Source of the DNA: Devosia sp. YR412
Lineage (GTDB): Bacteria > Pseudomonadota > Alphaproteobacteria > Rhizobiales > Devosiaceae
Length of the DNA: 64,000 nucleotides
Reading direction: 5' to 3'
NCBI RefSeq assembly: GCF_900110945.1
Contig: NZ_FOFL01000004.1
Coordinates: 62,001 to 126,000, forward strand
Below the pieces are notes generated by a model, which saw only the letters and a list, made by a program, of their open reading frames with translations, was not told where the DNA came from and ran no database searches. Made by a program: the position numbers and the translations under genes. The number at the start of each line of letters is the position of its first letter. Position 1 is the first letter of the stretch. This document shows positions 7,455 to 16,579 of this stretch, in pieces.

Positions 7455-7682
7455 ATGACAACTGCAGAGGATTTCCTCGTTGACGCCGAACCGCGTATTG
7501 CGTTCGTTCGGGACTATTTGATCGCCATCACCGGAGCGCTTTCGTCTGGCAATGCTTTTGACGAGCGCGCTGCGTCAGCGCTTTTCCGTCTAGCTGATGC
7601 CGCCCTGGATGAGATCGGCACGCTCGAGCGCGAATTTCAGAAGGCCTTTTCCGAACCCTTCCCGAGCAAACAGCCACGCTGA
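7455..7682 (+). CDS. Small unknown protein opposite the repressor
   Basis: Codes for 75 residues beginning MTTAEDFLVDAEPRIAFVRD, with a GGAGG ribosome binding site. It is all-helical by appearance with acidic character (DERAASALFRLADAALDEIG). It is the first gene of the rightward transcript that continues to the excisionase-like gene and integrase. No family is recognised. Confidence 0.6.
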   Translation: MTTAEDFLVDAEPRIAFVRDYLIAITGALSSGNAFDERAASALFRLADAALDEIGTLEREFQKAFSEPFPSKQPR

Positions 7683-7772
7683 GCTCGTGCGTAATCAGGC
7701 GGTTGGCCGCCCACAAGGTGCACCCCATCCCTCCCCCGCCGACCGCCTGTTCCCTTTCCTGGAGCCGAGACC

Positions 7773-8075
7773 ATGGCAACAACGAACGCAGCAAACGACA
7801 ATCCAGAATCGAGTTCTGTCAGGTTCCGCGTGGATCCTCGGATGGTGCCTGCCTCAAAGGCGGCGCGCCGTTTGGGTCTGACGCCATCCGAGTTTTGCGA
7901 AAAACTTTCCGCATTGGAAGGCGCCGGCTTGCCACGCGCGAACCGCATTACGGGATTCTACGACCTGAAGGCAATGGACCTGTGGATGGACCGCGCTTCG
8001 GGTCTGCTGCCTTCCTCCAACAGTGAGTCAGACCCACATGAAGGGTTTGAAGAGAGGCTTGCCCGCCTTGGCTGA
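7773..8075 (+). CDS. Excisionase-like / AlpA-type HTH protein upstream of integrase
   Basis: Codes for 100 residues. After a polar N-terminus, residues about 27-75 (VPASKAARRLGLTPSEFCEK to GFYDLKAMDLWMDRASG) follow the helix-turn-helix plus wing plan of the small proteins that sit directly before tyrosine integrases in Rhizobiales islands. The frame overlaps the beginning of the integrase frame, so the two are co-translated. A recombination directionality role is likely from position and fold. Confidence 0.65.
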   Translation: MATTNAANDNPESSSVRFRVDPRMVPASKAARRLGLTPSEFCEKLSALEGAGLPRANRITGFYDLKAMDLWMDRASGLLPSSNSESDPHEGFEERLARLG

Positions 8076-9261
8076 CGAGCGACCTCCCCACTATGTTCTG
8101 CGCAAAGGCAAGTATGCGTATTGGATGCCCACGCCTTCGATGAAGGCGATGGGCTTTCAGACTGTCGCTCTGGGCCTGCATGGTCCGGAGGCGAAAGCGC
8201 TGGCCTACCAGTGGGAGGCGCGCTACCAGAAGGCACGTAAGGGTAACGAGCCGATTACCGGACAATTCTATCCATCCAATAGTGTCGGTGATGGGTTTGC
8301 TCGCTTTAAGCGCAGCAATGAGTGGAAGCGCAAACCGCCCCGCACTCAAGAAGATTGGGAGCGCGGGTGGAAATTTATCGAGCCGGTATTCGGCCGCGAC
8401 AATCCCAGCAAGATTACGTTCGAGCTGCTGGACCGCTGGTATGCCCACCTGTGCGCCATAAAAGGTGACGGCGAGGCTGGCCGGGCCATGAAGACATGGC
8501 GGGCACTGTATAAGGTTCTGGCCGCCCTCAAATTCTGCGTGGCTGGCCAAGACCCTTCTCTCTCCATCCGCAAGAAGTCGATCGCGGGTCGCACACAGAC
8601 GTGGCGCCAGTTCGAAGTGGTGCGGCTGGTGAAGGATGCCTGGCGCAATGGCTATGGTGGACTTGCATGCATAATAGCGGTTGCGTGGGACACCGGCTTC
8701 TCACCAGTCGATGTTCGCACCCTCACGCCCTCGCAGGCGGCCACCAGCGGCAGCGACTTGGTGTTCTTGATAGAGCGTGCCAAAACCAGCGAGAACGCCA
8801 TAGGCACTCTGTCCAGGCGCACGCAGCGTCTGGTTGAGGCTTACATCCGCTCCCTGCCCTATGACCTGCATGAGGAGGCGCCGATATTCCGCACCAAGGG
8901 ATACGCACCGACGTCGAAGGGTGGCCGTCCCCGCAACAGCGTTCCTTACACAAAGGACTCGTTGGTTTCGGATTTTGGCGATGTCCGTCTACGGGTTTTC
9001 GGCCCGGACGACAAGAGGCGGCTGATGGATGCACGTCGCTCTGGCGCGGTCGAGGCCAACGCGGGTGGTGCATCTGTCGAGTCGCTGTCGGCCAAAATGG
9101 GCAACAGCATCGACGAGAACAAAAAGCTCCAGGCGACCTACATGCCAGTCAATATCGCGGCCGTCCGCGCTGCGGATGACGCTAGGAGAATAGGACGTAA
9201 AAAGCTAGGGGAGGAACGAAACGAGTTCAAAAAGTTGAAACTGACCAACGGGGAGAGTTGA
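8038..9261 (+). CDS. int: Tyrosine recombinase (phage integrase)
   Basis: Site-specific recombinase that would integrate and excise the element at tRNA-Asp. The frame opens at GTG 8023; ATG 8038 (MKGLKRGLPALADERPP) is my preferred start, giving 407 residues. The C-terminal half carries the catalytic Arg in DTGFSPVDVRTL, a beta-2/3 Lys in ERAKTSENA, the second Arg in MDARRSGAVEA and the nucleophilic Tyr in LQATYMPVN. The usual histidines are changed: the H of HxxR is Asp and the GH of box II is GN (KMGNS). This variant pattern occurs in a Rhizobiales integrase group. The gene ends 40 bases from the tRNA. Confidence 0.9.
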   Translation: MKGLKRGLPALADERPPHYVLRKGKYAYWMPTPSMKAMGFQTVALGLHGPEAKALAYQWEARYQKARKGNEPITGQFYPSNSVGDGFARFKRSNEWKRKPPRTQEDWERGWKFIEPVFGRDNPSKITFELLDRWYAHLCAIKGDGEAGRAMKTWRALYKVLAALKFCVAGQDPSLSIRKKSIAGRTQTWRQFEVVRLVKDAWRNGYGGLACIIAVAWDTGFSPVDVRTLTPSQAATSGSDLVFLIERAKTSENAIGTLSRRTQRLVEAYIRSLPYDLHEEAPIFRTKGYAPTSKGGRPRNSVPYTKDSLVSDFGDVRLRVFGPDDKRRLMDARRSGAVEANAGGASVESLSAKMGNSIDENKKLQATYMPVNIAAVRAADDARRIGRKKLGEERNEFKKLKLTNGES

Positions 9262-9300
9262 AACTCGATCCCGCCATTCCTTCTAAGTCATTGAAAGGAA

Positions 9301-9377
<77 letters not shown>

Positions 9378-9631
9378 AGCGCTTGCGAACAAGTCATCCG
9401 CGCAACGTGGGTGTCGTTTACCCAGCCCCTATCGGCAAGTCAAGCGACCAAAAGACGTTCCACGTGACATTTTCAAGAATGTCGCTTCAGCCTGTGGAAA
9501 AGTCGTTTCATGCCAGCCATTAGCCAGCGTTTGCTGATGCGGTGCATGAAGATAGCGCGCCCTGCCCGAAAGCCAGCGCGGTTTCACACTTGGCTAACAC
9601 ACTGTTAGCATCGACGGCATGGAATGGTGAA

Positions 9632-9707
9632 TGGTGGGCGATGACGGACTCGAACCGCCGACATCCTCGGTGTAAACGAGGCGCTCTACCAACTGAGCTA
9701 ATCGCCC
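9632..9707 (-). tRNA. tRNA-Val (TAC)
   Basis: A complete 76-base cloverleaf with GGGCGAT acceptor pairing to ATCGCCC, anticodon loop TTTACAC with anticodon TAC, GGTTCGAGTCC T-arm and encoded CCA. It lies between hupB and tRNA-Asp, the conserved position in many Rhizobiales. Confidence 0.95.
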
Positions 9708-9800
9708 GCCGGACCCGATGGGCCTTGGCAAGGTGGCCCTGATTAGGGCCATGGCCGGCTGTCGTCAACCGGCAAATTCCCGGCAGCGCCTAACCGGCAA

Positions 9801-9832
9801 ACGAAAGGCCCCGGCGCAAGCGCACGGGGCCC
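9801..9832 (-). terminator. hupB terminator
   Basis: Read on the minus strand: GGCCCCG stem, 11-base loop, CGGGGCC, then TTTCGTTT. It begins about 25 bases past the hupB stop. Confidence 0.7.
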
Positions 9833-9856
9833 ATCTGAAGCGTAATAGAGGCGATC

Positions 9857-10129
9857 TTAGTTGATCGCGTCCTTCAGGCCCTTGCCGGGCTTGAACTTGG
9901 CCTGGTTGGAGGCCGGGATCTGGATCTCAGCGCCCGTGGCCGGGTTGCGACCGGTCGATGCCTTGCGTGCGGACACGGCGAACGTGCCGAAACCGACGAG
10001 GCGAACTTCTTCGCCAGCCTTCAGGGAACCGGTGATTGCCTCGAACACTGCGTCAACCGCTTCAGCGGCCTGTGCCTTGGTGATCGTAGCCTTGTCGGCA
10101 ACGACGCCAACCAGATCGTTCTTGTTCAT
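9857..10129 (-). CDS. hupB: DNA-binding protein HU
   Basis: Histone-like protein HU, 90 residues, the full family length. MNKNDLVGVVADKATITKAQ begins the helical dimerisation part; GFGTFAVSARKASTGRNPAT contains the signature and the start of the DNA-clasping arms with the conserved RNP proline; the C-terminus is KPGKGLKDAIN. HU bends and compacts DNA in the nucleoid. In many Rhizobiales it directly follows lon; here two efflux genes and a TetR gene separate them. Confidence 0.97.
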   Translation of the reverse strand: MNKNDLVGVVADKATITKAQAAEAVDAVFEAITGSLKAGEEVRLVGFGTFAVSARKASTGRNPATGAEIQIPASNQAKFKPGKGLKDAIN

Positions 10130-10338
10130 AGCGTTTCCTCACAGTGGATTTGTCCGCCCTCGCTGGCGAATCCTTAAAACGCGGCAACCCTTGGTCGATT
10201 CTGAACGAAAGGCAAGGATTTCCGGGCTTTTCACGAGGCCGGACGGTGCAGCAACGTTAATGGACCGGAAAAAAAGGCTCGGCAAGACCGGATTGGAGTT
10301 TTTCGCCGGTTTTCCGGGCTTTGCACATGCTGCCGCGG

Positions 10339-11538
10339 CTATTTGGCGCCCTCCGGCAAGGGTTTTGGCAGCCGCCTGATTCCCAGCATTAGCGGCAGCG
10401 CAAGCAGGTAAACACCCGCGGCAACCAGCCAGATCGCGCCCGGCCAGCTGCTGCGCAGGCTATAGTAGATGAAGCTGAAAAACAGCGGTCCGAACACCGC
10501 CGCAAGGCTGACGAGACTGGCCAGCACGCCCTGCAATTGCCCCTGCCGGTCGGCATCGACCTGCCGCGTCGCCAGCGACTGCAGCGCCGGCATGCCGATG
10601 CCACCCAGGGCAAAGATCGGCGCCATGGCGAACAGCACCCAGCCATGGGCAACAAAGGCCAGCGACAGCATGGCGCCGGTCTCGAACGCCATGCCGACGA
10701 CAAGTGCCCAGCGCTCGCCGAGCCGGGCAACGGCCGGGCCGGTGAGGAAAGCCTGGGCCAGGGCGTGGCAGATGCCGAAAGCGCCCAGCGACAGGCCGAT
10801 CATCAGCCCGCTCCACTGAAAGCTGTCCTCGCTGAACACCGCCCAGGCTGTGCCATAGACGGTGCCGACGAAGTTGAGGATGACAAAGATCGCCATCAGC
10901 GGAATCAACGCCTTGAAGGTCAGCGCCCAGCGCAGCGGCTTGAAGGGGTTGAGCGTATCCAGCGTAAAGCCCGCGCCGCGCTGGCCCTTGCGCGATTCGG
11001 GCAGCACGAAGAGCGCCAGGGCGAAATTGACGCCATTGAGCAGCGCCGCCAGCAGGAACGGCGCCCGCACCCAGATATCGCCCAGAATGCCGCCCAGCAC
11101 CGGGCCGATGATGAAGCCGATGCCGAACATGGCGTGGAAATAGCCAAAGCGCCGGGCCCGCTCGTCTTCGCTGGAAATGTCGGTGATATAGGCGGTGGCC
11201 ACGGCCATGTTGGCGCTGGTGATGCCGGCAATGGCGCGGCCGAGGACCAGCAGCCACAGCTCCGGCGCAAAGGCCATCACCAGATAGTCGATTGCCGCGC
11301 CGGCCAATGAGAGCAGCAGCACCGGCCGGCGGCCGAAACGATCGCTAAGCACGCCCAGAATCGGCGAGAACAGAAACTGGCAGGCCGAATAGAGCGCCAG
11401 CATCAGCCCAAGCAGCGTCGCGACCTCGGTCGTGTGCCCGACATCGCGCAGCAGGGAGGGCAGGATCGGAAAGATCAGGCCGATGCCGATGGAATCGAGC
11501 ACCACGGCCGAGAGAATGACGACGAGAGCCTTGTTCAC
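10339..11538 (-). CDS. TetA-like MFS drug efflux transporter (second of pair)
   Basis: Major facilitator of the 12-helix TetA type, 399 residues from a GTG start at 11538 (VNKALVVILSAVVLDSIGIG), chosen because AGGA lies upstream and the sister gene starts the same way. Motif A between helices 2 and 3 is GVLSDRFGRRPVLLLS, and the helix 5 motif C region is GFIIGPVLGG. It would export a drug by proton antiport across the inner membrane. It shares most of its motifs with the upstream gene at 11642, so the pair is a tandem duplication. Substrate is unknown. Confidence 0.88.
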   Translation of the reverse strand: MNKALVVILSAVVLDSIGIGLIFPILPSLLRDVGHTTEVATLLGLMLALYSACQFLFSPILGVLSDRFGRRPVLLLSLAGAAIDYLVMAFAPELWLLVLGRAIAGITSANMAVATAYITDISSEDERARRFGYFHAMFGIGFIIGPVLGGILGDIWVRAPFLLAALLNGVNFALALFVLPESRKGQRGAGFTLDTLNPFKPLRWALTFKALIPLMAIFVILNFVGTVYGTAWAVFSEDSFQWSGLMIGLSLGAFGICHALAQAFLTGPAVARLGERWALVVGMAFETGAMLSLAFVAHGWVLFAMAPIFALGGIGMPALQSLATRQVDADRQGQLQGVLASLVSLAAVFGPLFFSFIYYSLRSSWPGAIWLVAAGVYLLALPLMLGIRRLPKPLPEGAK

Positions 11539-11641
11539 GGGAAAGTCCTGCAGGTGGGCGCCGAAGGGACAGCCTATCACAGCGGCGTGACAGGCGGTGT
11601 CCGGTTATGGCGGCAGGTGCTGACAGGTTTAGGCAGGAGGA

Positions 11642-12826
11642 TCAAACCAACGCCGTCTTCTCCTGCCGCACCGTGGCAAACAGCGGCGAGGCCAGTAGAT
11701 ACAGCCCTGCCCCGACGATCCAGATGGTGCCAATCCAGATATCCCGCGTGGCAAAGAACACCATGGTGGTCAGCACCGGCCCGACAATGCCAGCGAGACT
11801 CATCAAGCTGGCCAGCACGCCCTGCAGCTGGCCCTGGTGTTCGTCGCTGACCCGGCTGGTCAGCAGCGACTGCAGCGCCGGCATGGCGACGCCACCGAGA
11901 GCAAACAGCGGCGCCACGGCATAGCCCATCCAGCTCTGGTCGGCGAAGGCCATTAATATATAGGCCAGCTCGTCGAAGGCGAGGCCGATCATCAGCATGC
12001 CCAGATCGCCGAAGCGCCGCGACAGCGGCCCGACCAGAAAAGCCTGCGCCAGGGCGCCGCTGACGCCGAAGACCGAGAGCGACAGGCCCAAATGCACCGA
12101 ATCCCAGCCAAAGCGCTCGGCGCCATACAGCACCCAGATGGTGCCGGGCACGGCAGCGACGAGGCCAAACACCACGGCAACGGTGACCAGCGGGAGCAGC
12201 GGCTTGAAATCCCAAAGCCAGAGTAGCGGCCGCAGCGGATTGAGCTCCTTGAGATCGAATTTTCCGGCTTTACCGGCGTGGCTTTCCGGCAGCACGAAGA
12301 GCGCGACGAGCAGGTTCAGGCCATTGAACATCGCCGCCACGAGAAAGGGCGAGCGCAGCCACCAGGCGCCCATCACGCCGCCGATCACCGGCCCGACGAT
12401 AAAGCCCATGCTCATCACCGCGCCGACGAGGCCAAAGCGCTGCGCCCGCTGCTCGGCCGGAGTGATGTCGGTGATATAGGCTGATGCCACGGCCATATTG
12501 GCGCTGGTAATGCCGGCCATGGCGCGGCCCACCACCAGTACCCAGCCGAGCGGCGACAGCGCCATCACCAGATAGTCGAGCAGCGTACCCGCCAGCGACA
12601 GCAGCAGCACCGGGCGGCGGCCGAAACGGTCGCTGAGCGCGCCGAGCACCGGCGAGAAGACGAATTGCATGACCGCATAGACGGCGAGCATGGTGCCATA
12701 GAGCAGGCCGAAATCGCCCCCCGAGGTCACCTCGGCCAAAAGGTCCGGCAGGATAGGAAAGATCAGCCCGGCGCCGATGGCGTCCAGCGCGACGGTGGCG
12801 AGAATGACGAAGAGGGCCTTGTTCAT
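11642..12826 (-). CDS. TetA-like MFS drug efflux transporter (first of pair)
   Basis: Codes for 394 residues with the TetA layout: MNKALFVILATVALDAIGAG first helix, motif A GALSDRFGRRPVLLLS, the AGITSANMAVASAYITDI helix 4 segment and the GFIVGPVIGG motif C. It is divergent from a TetR gene across an 88-base region with three operators, the classic tetR-tetA arrangement, and would be induced by its substrate. Tetracycline is possible, but class and substrate cannot be decided from motifs alone. Confidence 0.9.
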   Translation of the reverse strand: MNKALFVILATVALDAIGAGLIFPILPDLLAEVTSGGDFGLLYGTMLAVYAVMQFVFSPVLGALSDRFGRRPVLLLSLAGTLLDYLVMALSPLGWVLVVGRAMAGITSANMAVASAYITDITPAEQRAQRFGLVGAVMSMGFIVGPVIGGVMGAWWLRSPFLVAAMFNGLNLLVALFVLPESHAGKAGKFDLKELNPLRPLLWLWDFKPLLPLVTVAVVFGLVAAVPGTIWVLYGAERFGWDSVHLGLSLSVFGVSGALAQAFLVGPLSRRFGDLGMLMIGLAFDELAYILMAFADQSWMGYAVAPLFALGGVAMPALQSLLTSRVSDEHQGQLQGVLASLMSLAGIVGPVLTTMVFFATRDIWIGTIWIVGAGLYLLASPLFATVRQEKTALV

Positions 12827-12847
12827 GATGGCGTGTCCGGATAGAAT

Positions 12848-12898
12848 TTTATCGGTGATAAATTACTTATCGGCGATAAGACCCTTATCGGTGATAAG
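12848..12898. promoter_or_regulatory. Three tandem tetO-like operators
   Basis: Three 15-base palindromes of the form TTATCGGYGATAA lie at 12848-12862, 12866-12880 and 12884-12898, with centres exactly 18 bases apart. They fill the intergenic region between tetA-like and tetR genes. Their outline, TTATC-N5-GATAA, resembles classical tetO (CTATCATTGATAG). Confidence 0.8.
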
Positions 12899-12914
12899 TC
12901 AAGAGGACTGTTTG

Positions 12915-13559
12915 ATGGCAATGGATCGTGACCGGATCGTCGACGAGGCGCTGGCGCTGCTCAACGAGGTGGGCATCGACAAGCTATCGACGCGAAAGCT
13001 GGCCGAGCGGCTGGGTGTGCAGCAGCCGGCGCTCTATTGGCACTTCGCCAACAAGTCGGCGCTGCTCGATGCGGTCAACAGCGCCATGCTGACGCGCTAC
13101 CACACCCGCCGCCTGCCGGTGGCCGGCGAGGACTGGGTCAATTTCACCTTCGCCAATGCCCGCAGCATGCGGGCGACGCTGCTTGCGGTGCGCGACGGCG
13201 CCCGCCTCACCGCCGGCACCCGGCCGTCGGTGGCGGAATTTGCCGATACCGAGCGCGTGCTGAAGCTCTATGTCGATGCGGGGTTCAGCCCGTCGGAGGC
13301 CTTTGGCGTCGCCATTGCGGTGACGCGCTATGTGGTCGGCTATGTGCTGGAGGAACAGGGCGAGCGCGAACGCGACCTGTTGGAAGATCAGGCCAATGTG
13401 CTGACCGACCTGACGGCCGAAGTGGCGCCGTTTCCGGTGCTGGCCGAGGCGCTGAAGTCGCTGGTGCAGGTCGGAACGATCAATACCGAAGCGGTGTTCG
13501 AACGCGGGCTGCGCTACATGGTCGACGGCATGCAGGCGAGTTTGCGGGCGAAGGGGTGA
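12915..13559 (+). CDS. tetR: TetR-class repressor of the efflux pair
   Basis: Codes for 214 residues from ATG 12915, with AGAGGA upstream; a longer frame from 12777 would run through the operators. Residues about 5-50 (DRIVDEALALLNEVGIDKLS, then TRKLAERLGVQQPALYWHFANKSALL) are a TetR N-terminal HTH with the QQPALYWHF recognition helix of true TetR proteins. The C-terminal part is the TetR_C ligand and dimer domain. It should bind the three operators and repress both itself and the two transporters until an inducer binds. Confidence 0.9.
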   Translation: MAMDRDRIVDEALALLNEVGIDKLSTRKLAERLGVQQPALYWHFANKSALLDAVNSAMLTRYHTRRLPVAGEDWVNFTFANARSMRATLLAVRDGARLTAGTRPSVAEFADTERVLKLYVDAGFSPSEAFGVAIAVTRYVVGYVLEEQGERERDLLEDQANVLTDLTAEVAPFPVLAEALKSLVQVGTINTEAVFERGLRYMVDGMQASLRAKG

Positions 13560-13588
13560 GGACAGACCTCGTCCGAGTCTTCCTTGGA

Positions 13589-13635
13589 TACCCCCACCTA
13601 GCCTCCCCCTGATAGGGGAGGAATCTGGCCGGTGT
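13589..13635. repeat. Repeat family A, half copy
   Basis: Begins TACCCCCACCTAGCCTCCCC and continues with a CCCCT/AGGGG hairpin, matching the left end of the fuller family A copy at 36551-36666. It breaks off near 13635 where a family B copy starts, so one repeat appears inserted next to or into the other. Confidence 0.6.
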
Positions 13636-13765
13636 TTGAGCCGGGGCCCATCTCGAGATCATTCCACTGCCGCAAGGTCGATCGAACGAACCAGCTTGCG
13701 GCAGTCCCGCAATCTCGGGATGGATCCCGGCTCAAGGCCGGGATGACATCGTGGGTGGTGAGAGA
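13636..13765. repeat. Repeat family B (long imperfect palindrome), copy 1
   Basis: A long imperfect palindrome with inner arms CCGCAAG / CTTGCGG and outer arms GAGCCGGGGCCCATCTCGAG / the right-end CGGCTCAAGGCCGGGATGAC. The right end GATGACATCGTGGGTGG matches copy 3. It lies between the ends of the convergent tetR and lon genes. The outermost left arm (GTGTCAT) seen in copies 2 and 3 is missing here. Confidence 0.7.
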
Positions 13766-13780
13766 GGCACAAAAACAAAA

Positions 13781-13802
13781 AGCCCGGCATTGCTGCCGGG
13801 CT
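13781..13802. terminator. Bidirectional terminator between tetR and lon
   Basis: Nine-base stem AGCCCGGCA / TGCCGGGCT with a four-base loop. On the minus strand it is followed by TTTTTGTTTTTG, so it ends lon; on the plus strand by TTTTCG. Confidence 0.8.
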
Positions 13803-13824
13803 TTTCGCATTCAATCCAACCCGC

Positions 13825-16263
13825 TTAGTGCGGCAGGCCCGTGGTGTTGTCTTCGGGCGTTTCCACCGTGGTGGAGACGGCAGCCGCAGCAGCGGCTTCC
13901 TCAAAGTTCCACTCGATGGCTTCGGGCTTGCGCACCAGCGCATGCTCGATGACCTGGTCCATGCGGCTGACAGGAATGATGGTCATGCCTTCCTTGACGA
14001 TGTCCGGGATCTCGGCGAGATCGCGCACATTTTCCTCGGGGATCAGCACGGTCTTGATGCCGCCGCGGAGGGCTGCAAGCAGCTTCTCCTTGAGGCCACC
14101 GATCGGCAGCACCCTGCCCCGCAGCGTGATCTCGCCGGTCATGGCGACATCGTTGCGCACGGCAATGCCGGTCATCACCGAAACGATGGCCGTGGCGAGG
14201 CCGATACCAGCCGACGGGCCATCCTTGGGGGTGGCGCCTTCGGGCAGGTGGACGTGGATGTCACGCGTGTCGAACATCGGCGGCTTGATGCCGAAATCGA
14301 TCGAACGGGAACGGACATAGGCCGTTGCCGCGGTCAGCGATTCCTTCATCACTTCCTTGATGTTGCCGGTCACGGTCATCCGACCCTTGCCCGGCGTCAT
14401 CACGCCTTCGATGGTCAGCAGCTCGCCGCCAACCGAGGTCCAGGCGAGGCCGGTCACCAGGCCAACCTGGCTCTCGGCTTCGATCTCGCCATGCTTGTAG
14501 ATATCGGCGCCGAGGAAGCTGGTGAGCTTCTCTTCGTCGATCACCACGGTCTTGACCTTGGTCTTGACGATCTCGGTCACGGCCTTGCGCATCAGCTTGC
14601 TGAGTTCGCGCTTGAGGTTACGCACGCCCGCTTCACGGGTGTAGCGCTGGATCAGGGCGGTCAGCATCGCGTCGGAAAGCTCGAACTCGCCATGGGCAAG
14701 GCCGTTTTCCTTCAGCGTTTCCGGGATCAGGTGCTGCTTGGCGATCGCATGCTTCTCCTGCTCGGTGTAACCCGAGAGGCGAATGATCTCCATGCGGTCC
14801 ATCAGCGGGCCGGGGATGTTGAGCGTGTTCGAGGTCGTCACGAACATCACGTCGCTGAGATCATAATCCACTTCGAGATAGTGATCGGCAAAGGTGTTGT
14901 TCTGTTCCGGGTCGAGCACTTCGAGCAGGGCCGACGACGGATCGCCGCGGAAGTCCTGGCCCATCTTGTCGATCTCGTCGAGCAGGAACAGCGGGTTGGA
15001 TTTACCCACCTTCTTGAGCGACTGGATCACCTTGCCGGGCATGGAGCCGATATAGGTGCGGCGGTGGCCGCGGATTTCGGCTTCGTCACGCACGCCACCG
15101 AGCGCCATGCGCACGAATTCGCGGCCGGTCGCCTTGGCGATCGACTTGCCCAGCGAGGTCTTGCCGACGCCCGGAGGGCCAACGAGGCAGAGGATCGGAC
15201 CACGCAACGTGCCGGTACGGCCCTGCACAGCCAGATACTCGAGGATGCGTTCCTTGACCTTCTCGAGGCCATAGTGGTCCTCGTCCAGCACCTTTTCGGC
15301 CAGGACCAGGTCGCGCTTGACCTTGCTCTTCTTGCCCCAGGGCAGGCCGAGCAGCGTGTCGAGATAATTGCGCACCACGGTGGCTTCGGCCGACATCGGG
15401 CTCATCGACTTGAGCTTCTTGAGCTCGCCTTCGGCCTTGAGCTTGGCTTCCTTGCTCAGCTTGGTTTTGGCGATGCGCTCCTCGATCTCGGCGATCTCGT
15501 TGGAGCCCTCTTCGCCATCGCCCAGCTCCTTCTGGATCGCCTTCATCTGCTCGTTGAGATAGTATTCGCGCTGGGTCTTTTCCATCTGCCGCTTGACGCG
15601 GCTGCGGATGCGCTTTTCCACCTGCAGGACGCCGATCTCGCCTTCCATCAGGCCGAGAATCTTCTGGAAGCGCTCGGCGACCGACAGAGTCGACAGCAGC
15701 TCTTCCTTCTCGTTGATCTTGATGACGAGGTGGCTGGCGATGGTATCGGCGAGCTTCGAATGGTTCTCGATCTGCCCGACGGCAGCGACGACCTCGGCCG
15801 AGATCTTCTTGTTGAGCTTCACATAGCTCTCGAACTCGGTGGTGGCTGAACGCGACAGCGCCTCAAGCTCGGTGGCATCTTCCACAGGCTCAGGCAGGAC
15901 CGAGGCTTCGGCTTCGAAGTAATCGACGGTCTGCAGGTAGCGATCGATCGTGGCGCGGCTCAGCCCTTCCACGAGCACCTTGACGGTGCCGTCGGGGAGT
16001 TTCAGCAGCTGCAGAACGGTGGCGATGGTGCCGGTGTCGTAAATCTGGTCCGGGGCCGGATCGTCGTCCTGCGCGTTCTTCTGGGTCACCACGAGAATAT
16101 GCTTGTCGTCGCGCATGACTTCTTCAAGCGCCTTGACCGACTTCTCGCGACCGACGAACAGCGGCACGATCATGCCGGGGAAAACGACGATATCACGCAG
16201 GGGAAGAACTGGGTAAACCCGGTCCCGGCTTGCATCGCCAGTGGCGGGGGTGACGTCCGTCAT
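13825..16263 (-). CDS. lon: ATP-dependent protease Lon
   Basis: AAA+ serine protease that degrades misfolded and regulatory proteins in the cytoplasm. From ATG 16263 ([26 protein letters not shown] upstream) the protein has 812 residues, the normal length. The LON substrate-binding domain begins with [17 protein letters not shown]; the ATPase domain has Walker [10 protein letters not shown] and Walker [10 protein letters not shown]; the protease domain has Ser in [10 protein letters not shown] and Lys in [13 protein letters not shown]. The C-terminus carries an Ala-rich tail. The longer frame to 16653 runs through the promoter and is not used. Confidence 0.98.
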   Translation of the reverse strand: MTDVTPATGDASRDRVYPVLPLRDIVVFPGMIVPLFVGREKSVKALEEVMRDDKHILVVTQKNAQDDDPAPDQIYDTGTIATVLQLLKLPDGTVKVLVEGLSRATIDRYLQTVDYFEAEASVLPEPVEDATELEALSRSATTEFESYVKLNKKISAEVVAAVGQIENHSKLADTIASHLVIKINEKEELLSTLSVAERFQKILGLMEGEIGVLQVEKRIRSRVKRQMEKTQREYYLNEQMKAIQKELGDGEEGSNEIAEIEERIAKTKLSKEAKLKAEGELKKLKSMSPMSAEATVVRNYLDTLLGLPWGKKSKVKRDLVLAEKVLDEDHYGLEKVKERILEYLAVQGRTGTLRGPILCLVGPPGVGKTSLGKSIAKATGREFVRMALGGVRDEAEIRGHRRTYIGSMPGKVIQSLKKVGKSNPLFLLDEIDKMGQDFRGDPSSALLEVLDPEQNNTFADHYLEVDYDLSDVMFVTTSNTLNIPGPLMDRMEIIRLSGYTEQEKHAIAKQHLIPETLKENGLAHGEFELSDAMLTALIQRYTREAGVRNLKRELSKLMRKAVTEIVKTKVKTVVIDEEKLTSFLGADIYKHGEIEAESQVGLVTGLAWTSVGGELLTIEGVMTPGKGRMTVTGNIKEVMKESLTAATAYVRSRSIDFGIKPPMFDTRDIHVHLPEGATPKDGPSAGIGLATAIVSVMTGIAVRNDVAMTGEITLRGRVLPIGGLKEKLLAALRGGIKTVLIPEENVRDLAEIPDIVKEGMTIIPVSRMDQVIEHALVRKPEAIEWNFEEAAAAAAVSTTVETPEDNTTGLPH

Positions 16264-16579
16264 CTCGTATCCTTTCCGGGGCGCGCGGGGGGAAGGATCG
16301 GGTAGCGCGCCCGTATAGACAGCTACAGTCGTAAAGGCTGCGCTGATTCCGGTTAATAAATAGGTCCGCCTATGGGGTTCACAAGTCAACCTTTGCACAA
16401 TTGTGAAGGTTAACTGACAAACGCACAGGAGATATGCGAAACGCCCGGAAACACCTGTGTGCCTTGGCTGCAGAGTGGATGTTGCAGGCGAATTTGCAGG
16501 CTGATCACAATCGCTGGGATCGCGCCTTGCCCTCGCCACGCATATCGTCATCATGGTCCCCAACAGCAAGGGACCCAGC
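16264..16579. other. lon / arginase divergent intergenic region
   Basis: 316 bases without a gene. It holds the lon ribosome binding site, an RpoH-type promoter for lon at 16358-16385 and, at about 16389-16411, AACCTT-GCACAATTGTG-AAGGTT, a six-base inverted repeat around a CACAATTGTG palindrome, a possible operator. No arginase promoter stands out. Confidence 0.6.
16358..16385 (-). promoter_or_regulatory. RpoH-type heat-shock promoter of lon
   Basis: On the minus strand CTTG-N17-CCTATTT, an exact match to the alphaproteobacterial sigma-32 pattern CTTG-N17-CYTATNT. It would start transcription about 85 bases before the lon ATG, fitting heat-shock control of lon. Confidence 0.6.

Larger units (their letters stand above)
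1..9300. mobile_element. Right arm of a tRNA-Asp-integrated prophage or phage-derived island
   Basis: This stretch is an integrated element of which only the integrase end is in the window. A tyrosine integrase (to 9261) points at and nearly touches the 3' end of a tRNA-Asp gene (3' CCA complement at 9301), the usual geometry of tRNA-targeted integration. Inside are an excisionase-like gene, a repressor-like gene with a divergent operator region, small HTH proteins, tail-fibre-like genes and many short unknown genes with mixed strands, unlike the orderly core genes to the right. The left attachment site, head, packaging and replication genes are not in the window, so I cannot say whether the element is a full prophage, a remnant or a satellite. 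Confidence 0.8.

Noticed and set aside
9590-9612. Small inverted repeat GCTAAC-N5-GTTAGC between the two tRNAs as an attachment core.
   Set aside because: The integrase points at tRNA-Asp 3' end, on the other side; no duplicate of this repeat is seen.
10340-11310. Overlapping 257-265 codon frames within the MFS gene.
   Set aside because: Out-of-frame, Arg/Pro-rich translations opposite or alongside a clear transporter.
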